Source: Sphingomonadaceae bacterium
GTDB taxonomy: Bacteria; Pseudomonadota; Alphaproteobacteria; Sphingomonadales; Sphingomonadaceae
Assembly: GCA_019454625.1 (NCBI GenBank)
Contig: JACFNY010000024.1
Location: forward strand, 220 to 11,040
Reading direction: 5' to 3'
Length of the DNA stretch: 10,821 nt
Shown here: positions 8,511 through 10,821 of the stretch, piece after piece
Position numbering within the stretch: position 1 is the first letter of the stretch
Layout: each line of letters opens with the position of its first letter
Program-made: the position numbers and the translations under genes
Notes under the pieces: model-generated
The model's input: the letters and a program-made list of their open reading frames with translations, nothing else
Told to the model about the DNA's origin: nothing
Databases searched by the model: none

Positions 8511-9884
8511 GTGAAAGCTCCAACACAGGCGGGCGTTTCGCGGCGCGGCGCGATCGGGCTCATGGGCATGTCGGCGGCGGCCGTACTGGCCCGCCCGGCC
8601 GCGGCCGCCGTTCCCGAAAGCGCGGTCGATGCGGCGGCGGAAGCCTACATGCGCGAACGCAATATCCCCGGCCTGCTCCTCGGCATCGTGCAGGGCGGCC
8701 GCGCCGTGGTGCGCAAGGCCTACGGTTTTTCCGATCTCGAGCTTGGCGTGCCCGCGCGGCCCGAGCACATCTACCAGTCGGGCTCCACCGGCAAGATGTT
8801 CACGACGACCGCGATCATGCAGCTCGTCGCCGACGGGCGCGTGGCGCTCGATGCGCCGGTGGGTCGCTATCTGAAGACGGCGCCCGCGCTGTGGAATGCG
8901 ATCACCGTCGAGCAATTGATGCGGCACCGCTCCGGTGTGCCGGACTACGACGGCGAGGAATTCAACGTCGCGCTGGAATGGACGCCGGAAGCCTTCATCG
9001 CGAAGGTCGGATCGTGGCCGCTCGATTTCGCGCCGGGCACGCGCTTCTCCTACAGCAATTCTGGGTACGTGCTGCTCGGCTTCGTCATCGAGGCCGTCAC
9101 CGGCAAGCCCTATGGCGCGCACCTCGCCGAGCGCGTGTTCGGCCCGGCGGGGATGAAGACCGCGCGCGTCAACGACATCGACGCGATCATTTCCGGCCGC
9201 GCGCGCGGCTACCGTCCTGACAAGGACGGCGCGCTGATCCGCCCCGAGAACGTCTCGCGCACCGCCAACGCGTTCGCCGACGGCAGCCTGCTTTACAGCC
9301 TCGACGATCTCATCGCGTGGGAACATGCCGTCGCTGCGAACACCGTGCTGCCGCCGTCGGCGCAGGCGTTCCTCGAAAGCGTGCCGTTGTTTCCGGACGG
9401 CACGAAACCCGTGGAAGGCTACGGCGCGGGCTGGACGACGCGGCGCGTGCGCGGGCACCGGGTGGTGTCGCACGGCGGAGTCTGGCAAGGCTTCTCGGCG
9501 TGGGTCGGGCGCTGGCCGGAGAAGGGACTTGCCATGCTGATGCTGGCCAATCACGAGCGCGGCCATCCGGGCGGCCTTGCGCCGCGCCTCGCCGCGCTGT
9601 TCGATCCCGTGCTCGGCCCCTACCTGCCGGTGAAGGACGGCGATCCGCGGCGGACGGCGCGCGACCGCGCACGGCTGGCGGATTATCTCGCCGGGGCCGA
9701 GAAGCCCGGCACGTCCGCGCAGCAGCGGCGCGATGCGCTGATCGGTCCGCTGAAGGCCGCCGATACGTTCGCGCTTGTCGACGTGACCCGGGATGCACGC
9801 GTCTACCGGTTCGGGGAAGCGCAAGGGCGTATGCTTGCCGTCTTCGACCGGCGGGGCGGGATCGGCTTCGAGGTCGCCGAATGA
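8511..9884 (+). CDS. Exported serine hydrolase, class C beta-lactamase/penicillin-binding-protein-like
   Basis: Acyl-serine hydrolase of the beta-lactamase/DD-peptidase/esterase superfamily (457 residues), probably acting in the periplasm on a peptide, D-amino-acid derivative or ester. The N-terminus (VSRRGAIGLMGMSAAAVLARPAAAA) looks like a Tat signal with Arg11-Arg12, although the usual Phe after the arginines is missing. The three active-site motifs are present: Ser92-x-x-Lys95 (GSTGKMF), Tyr181-Ser-Asn183 (YSNSGY) and His321-Gly-Gly323 (SHGGVWQGF). The C-terminal extension of about 110 residues is longer than the bare catalytic domain. True cephalosporinases usually have KTG at the third motif; HxG is more common in D-aminopeptidases and esterases of this fold, so resistance is unlikely to be its main role. 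The start is GTG at 8511, supported by AAGGAGG at 8497-8503. The stop overlaps the next ATG by 4 bp. Confidence 0.92.
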   Translation: MKAPTQAGVSRRGAIGLMGMSAAAVLARPAAAAVPESAVDAAAEAYMRERNIPGLLLGIVQGGRAVVRKAYGFSDLELGVPARPEHIYQSGSTGKMFTTTAIMQLVADGRVALDAPVGRYLKTAPALWNAITVEQLMRHRSGVPDYDGEEFNVALEWTPEAFIAKVGSWPLDFAPGTRFSYSNSGYVLLGFVIEAVTGKPYGAHLAERVFGPAGMKTARVNDIDAIISGRARGYRPDKDGALIRPENVSRTANAFADGSLLYSLDDLIAWEHAVAANTVLPPSAQAFLESVPLFPDGTKPVEGYGAGWTTRRVRGHRVVSHGGVWQGFSAWVGRWPEKGLAMLMLANHERGHPGGLAPRLAALFDPVLGPYLPVKDGDPRRTARDRARLADYLAGAEKPGTSAQQRRDALIGPLKAADTFALVDVTRDARVYRFGEAQGRMLAVFDRRGGIGFEVAE

Positions 9885-10821
9885 CATCGCCGCTGCTTCT
9901 CGCCGCCCTGCTGGCGGGAGGGGCCGCAGACCCGGCCGCCGCGCCGCCCGCGCTGCTCTCCGCGATCGACACGCCCGCCGAAGCGGACGCCTTCTGGCGG
10001 CAGGCGCGGGGCCGGACGCCGTTCATCGAGCGGCTTCCCGGTGGGCCGGACCGGATGCGCGTGACGTTCGTGCTCCGCTCGCAGACGGATGCGGGGCTCT
10101 CCGCCGGTTTCCTGCTCTTGGAGAACAGGCGCGAGGTGCCGCTCCACCGTCTTGCCGGCACCGACATCCTCTGGCGCAGCGCCGAGCTGCCCGCCGATGC
10201 GCGCTTCGCTTATTATTTCACGAGGCCGGGCGATGATGCGCCGCACCCGGATGCGGTCTACCACGAGAACGTGCGCGGAAAGACGCGCGACTATTTCGCC
10301 GATCCGCTGTCGGCGATGGCGTTCATGGAGCGCGGCGACGACGGCGAGGTCCGCCGCCTGTCCGCCGCGGCAGGACCGGACGCGCCGGACGATCCGGCGC
10401 TCGTCGCGGCCAAGGCGAAGGGGCGGCTTTTCGATTACGCGGTGCCGAGCCGCGCGCTCGGCGAGGACCGGCCGGTGTCGGTCTACGTGCCCCCGGCGGC
10501 GGGCAAGGCGCCGGGCGTGCTGCTGATCTTCGACCGCGAGACCTATCTCGTCGCGGGCGAGCTCCCGGCCATGCTCGACGCCTTGATCGCCGAGGGGCGC
10601 ATCCCCCCGACGATCGCGGTGCTCGTCAGCCCGGTCGACGGTGAGCGCCGGAGCAGGGACCTGCCGCCGAACCCGGCCTTCCAGCGCTTCATCGCCGACG
10701 AGCTGATGCCGTTCGTGCGGGCGCGGCACGCGGTCGCGCGCGCGCCGGAGCGCAATGTCGTCGCCGGATCGAGCTTCGGCGGGCTCGCGGCGATGTTCAC
10801 CGGCCTGTCGCATCCCGAACT
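9881..10821 (+). CDS. Fes-like (enterochelin esterase-type) alpha/beta hydrolase, exported; 3' end cut off
   Basis: Predicted to hydrolyse ester bonds of a peptide- or siderophore-like compound. The frame starts at ATG 9881, overlapping the hydrolase TGA (ATGA), and runs open for 313 codons to the window edge. Residues 1-20 (MTSPLLLAALLAGGAADPAA) look like a short signal peptide, unlike cytoplasmic Fes of enterics. About 30-120 resembles the Fes N-terminal immunoglobulin-like domain (FWRQARGRTPFIERLPGG...VTFVLR...GTDILWRSAELPADARFAYYF). About 195 onward is the esterase-D-type catalytic domain, with a DRETY stretch, the family-like ERRSRDLPPNPAFQRFIADELMPFVR, and nucleophile elbow G-S-S298-F-G-G. 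The catalytic Asp and His would lie beyond the edge. Translational coupling to the serine hydrolase suggests both act on the same imported compound. Alternative: a generic exported carboxylesterase of the same fold. Confidence 0.87.
   Translation, partial: MTSPLLLAALLAGGAADPAAAPPALLSAIDTPAEADAFWRQARGRTPFIERLPGGPDRMRVTFVLRSQTDAGLSAGFLLLENRREVPLHRLAGTDILWRSAELPADARFAYYFTRPGDDAPHPDAVYHENVRGKTRDYFADPLSAMAFMERGDDGEVRRLSAAAGPDAPDDPALVAAKAKGRLFDYAVPSRALGEDRPVSVYVPPAAGKAPGVLLIFDRETYLVAGELPAMLDALIAEGRIPPTIAVLVSPVDGERRSRDLPPNPAFQRFIADELMPFVRARHAVARAPERNVVAGSSFGGLAAMFTGLSHPE

Noticed and set aside
8511-9884. Reading the serine hydrolase as an AmpC-type antibiotic-resistance beta-lactamase
   Set aside because: The third motif is His-Gly-Gly instead of the usual Lys-Thr-Gly, and the gene context is catabolic; a peptidase or esterase role is more likely.

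Overview
The window looks like chromosomal DNA of a high-GC alphaproteobacterium. I favour Sphingomonadales because of the combination of a TonB-dependent receptor with Tat-exported oxidoreductase and serine hydrolase genes; this is inference from style, not from a marker gene. There are eight protein-coding genes, two of them cut by the window edges. I see no tRNA, rRNA, CRISPR array or insertion sequence.

Layout. (1) 1-1003, minus: 5' part of an amidase-signature hydrolase. (2) 1252-3189, plus: Tat-exported FAD oxidoreductase resembling spermidine dehydrogenase. (3) 3210-4217, minus: enolase-superfamily dipeptide epimerase, convergent with gene 2. (4) 4461-6758, plus: TonB-dependent outer-membrane receptor, divergent from the epimerase across an AT-rich 243-bp control region. 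(5) 6759-6882: a perfect 17-bp-stem hairpin, then a classical intrinsic terminator. (6) 8417-6883, minus: RpiR/SIS regulator coupled by a 4-bp overlap to a single-domain M24 metallopeptidase. (7) 8511-10821, plus: exported class-C-beta-lactamase-like serine hydrolase coupled by a 4-bp overlap to a Fes-like esterase that runs off the window.

The main finding is a shared 16-bp inverted repeat, TGTTA-N6-TAACA. Perfect-arm copies lie just upstream of the epimerase (4241-4256) and between the regulator and the serine hydrolase (8449-8464). Two related copies lie upstream of the TonB receptor (4350-4365 and 4378-4393). This ties four transcription units into one probable regulon, with the locally encoded RpiR protein as the obvious candidate ligand-responsive regulator.

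A working model, which is inference: the receptor imports a peptide-containing or ester-linked compound, the exported serine hydrolase and esterase trim it in the periplasm, and the M24 peptidase and dipeptide epimerase finish it in the cytoplasm. Murein-derived peptides, other peptides with D-residues, or a siderophore-like peptide ester would all fit; the sequence does not choose between them. The amidase and the oxidoreductase carry no copy of the motif and may be unrelated neighbours.
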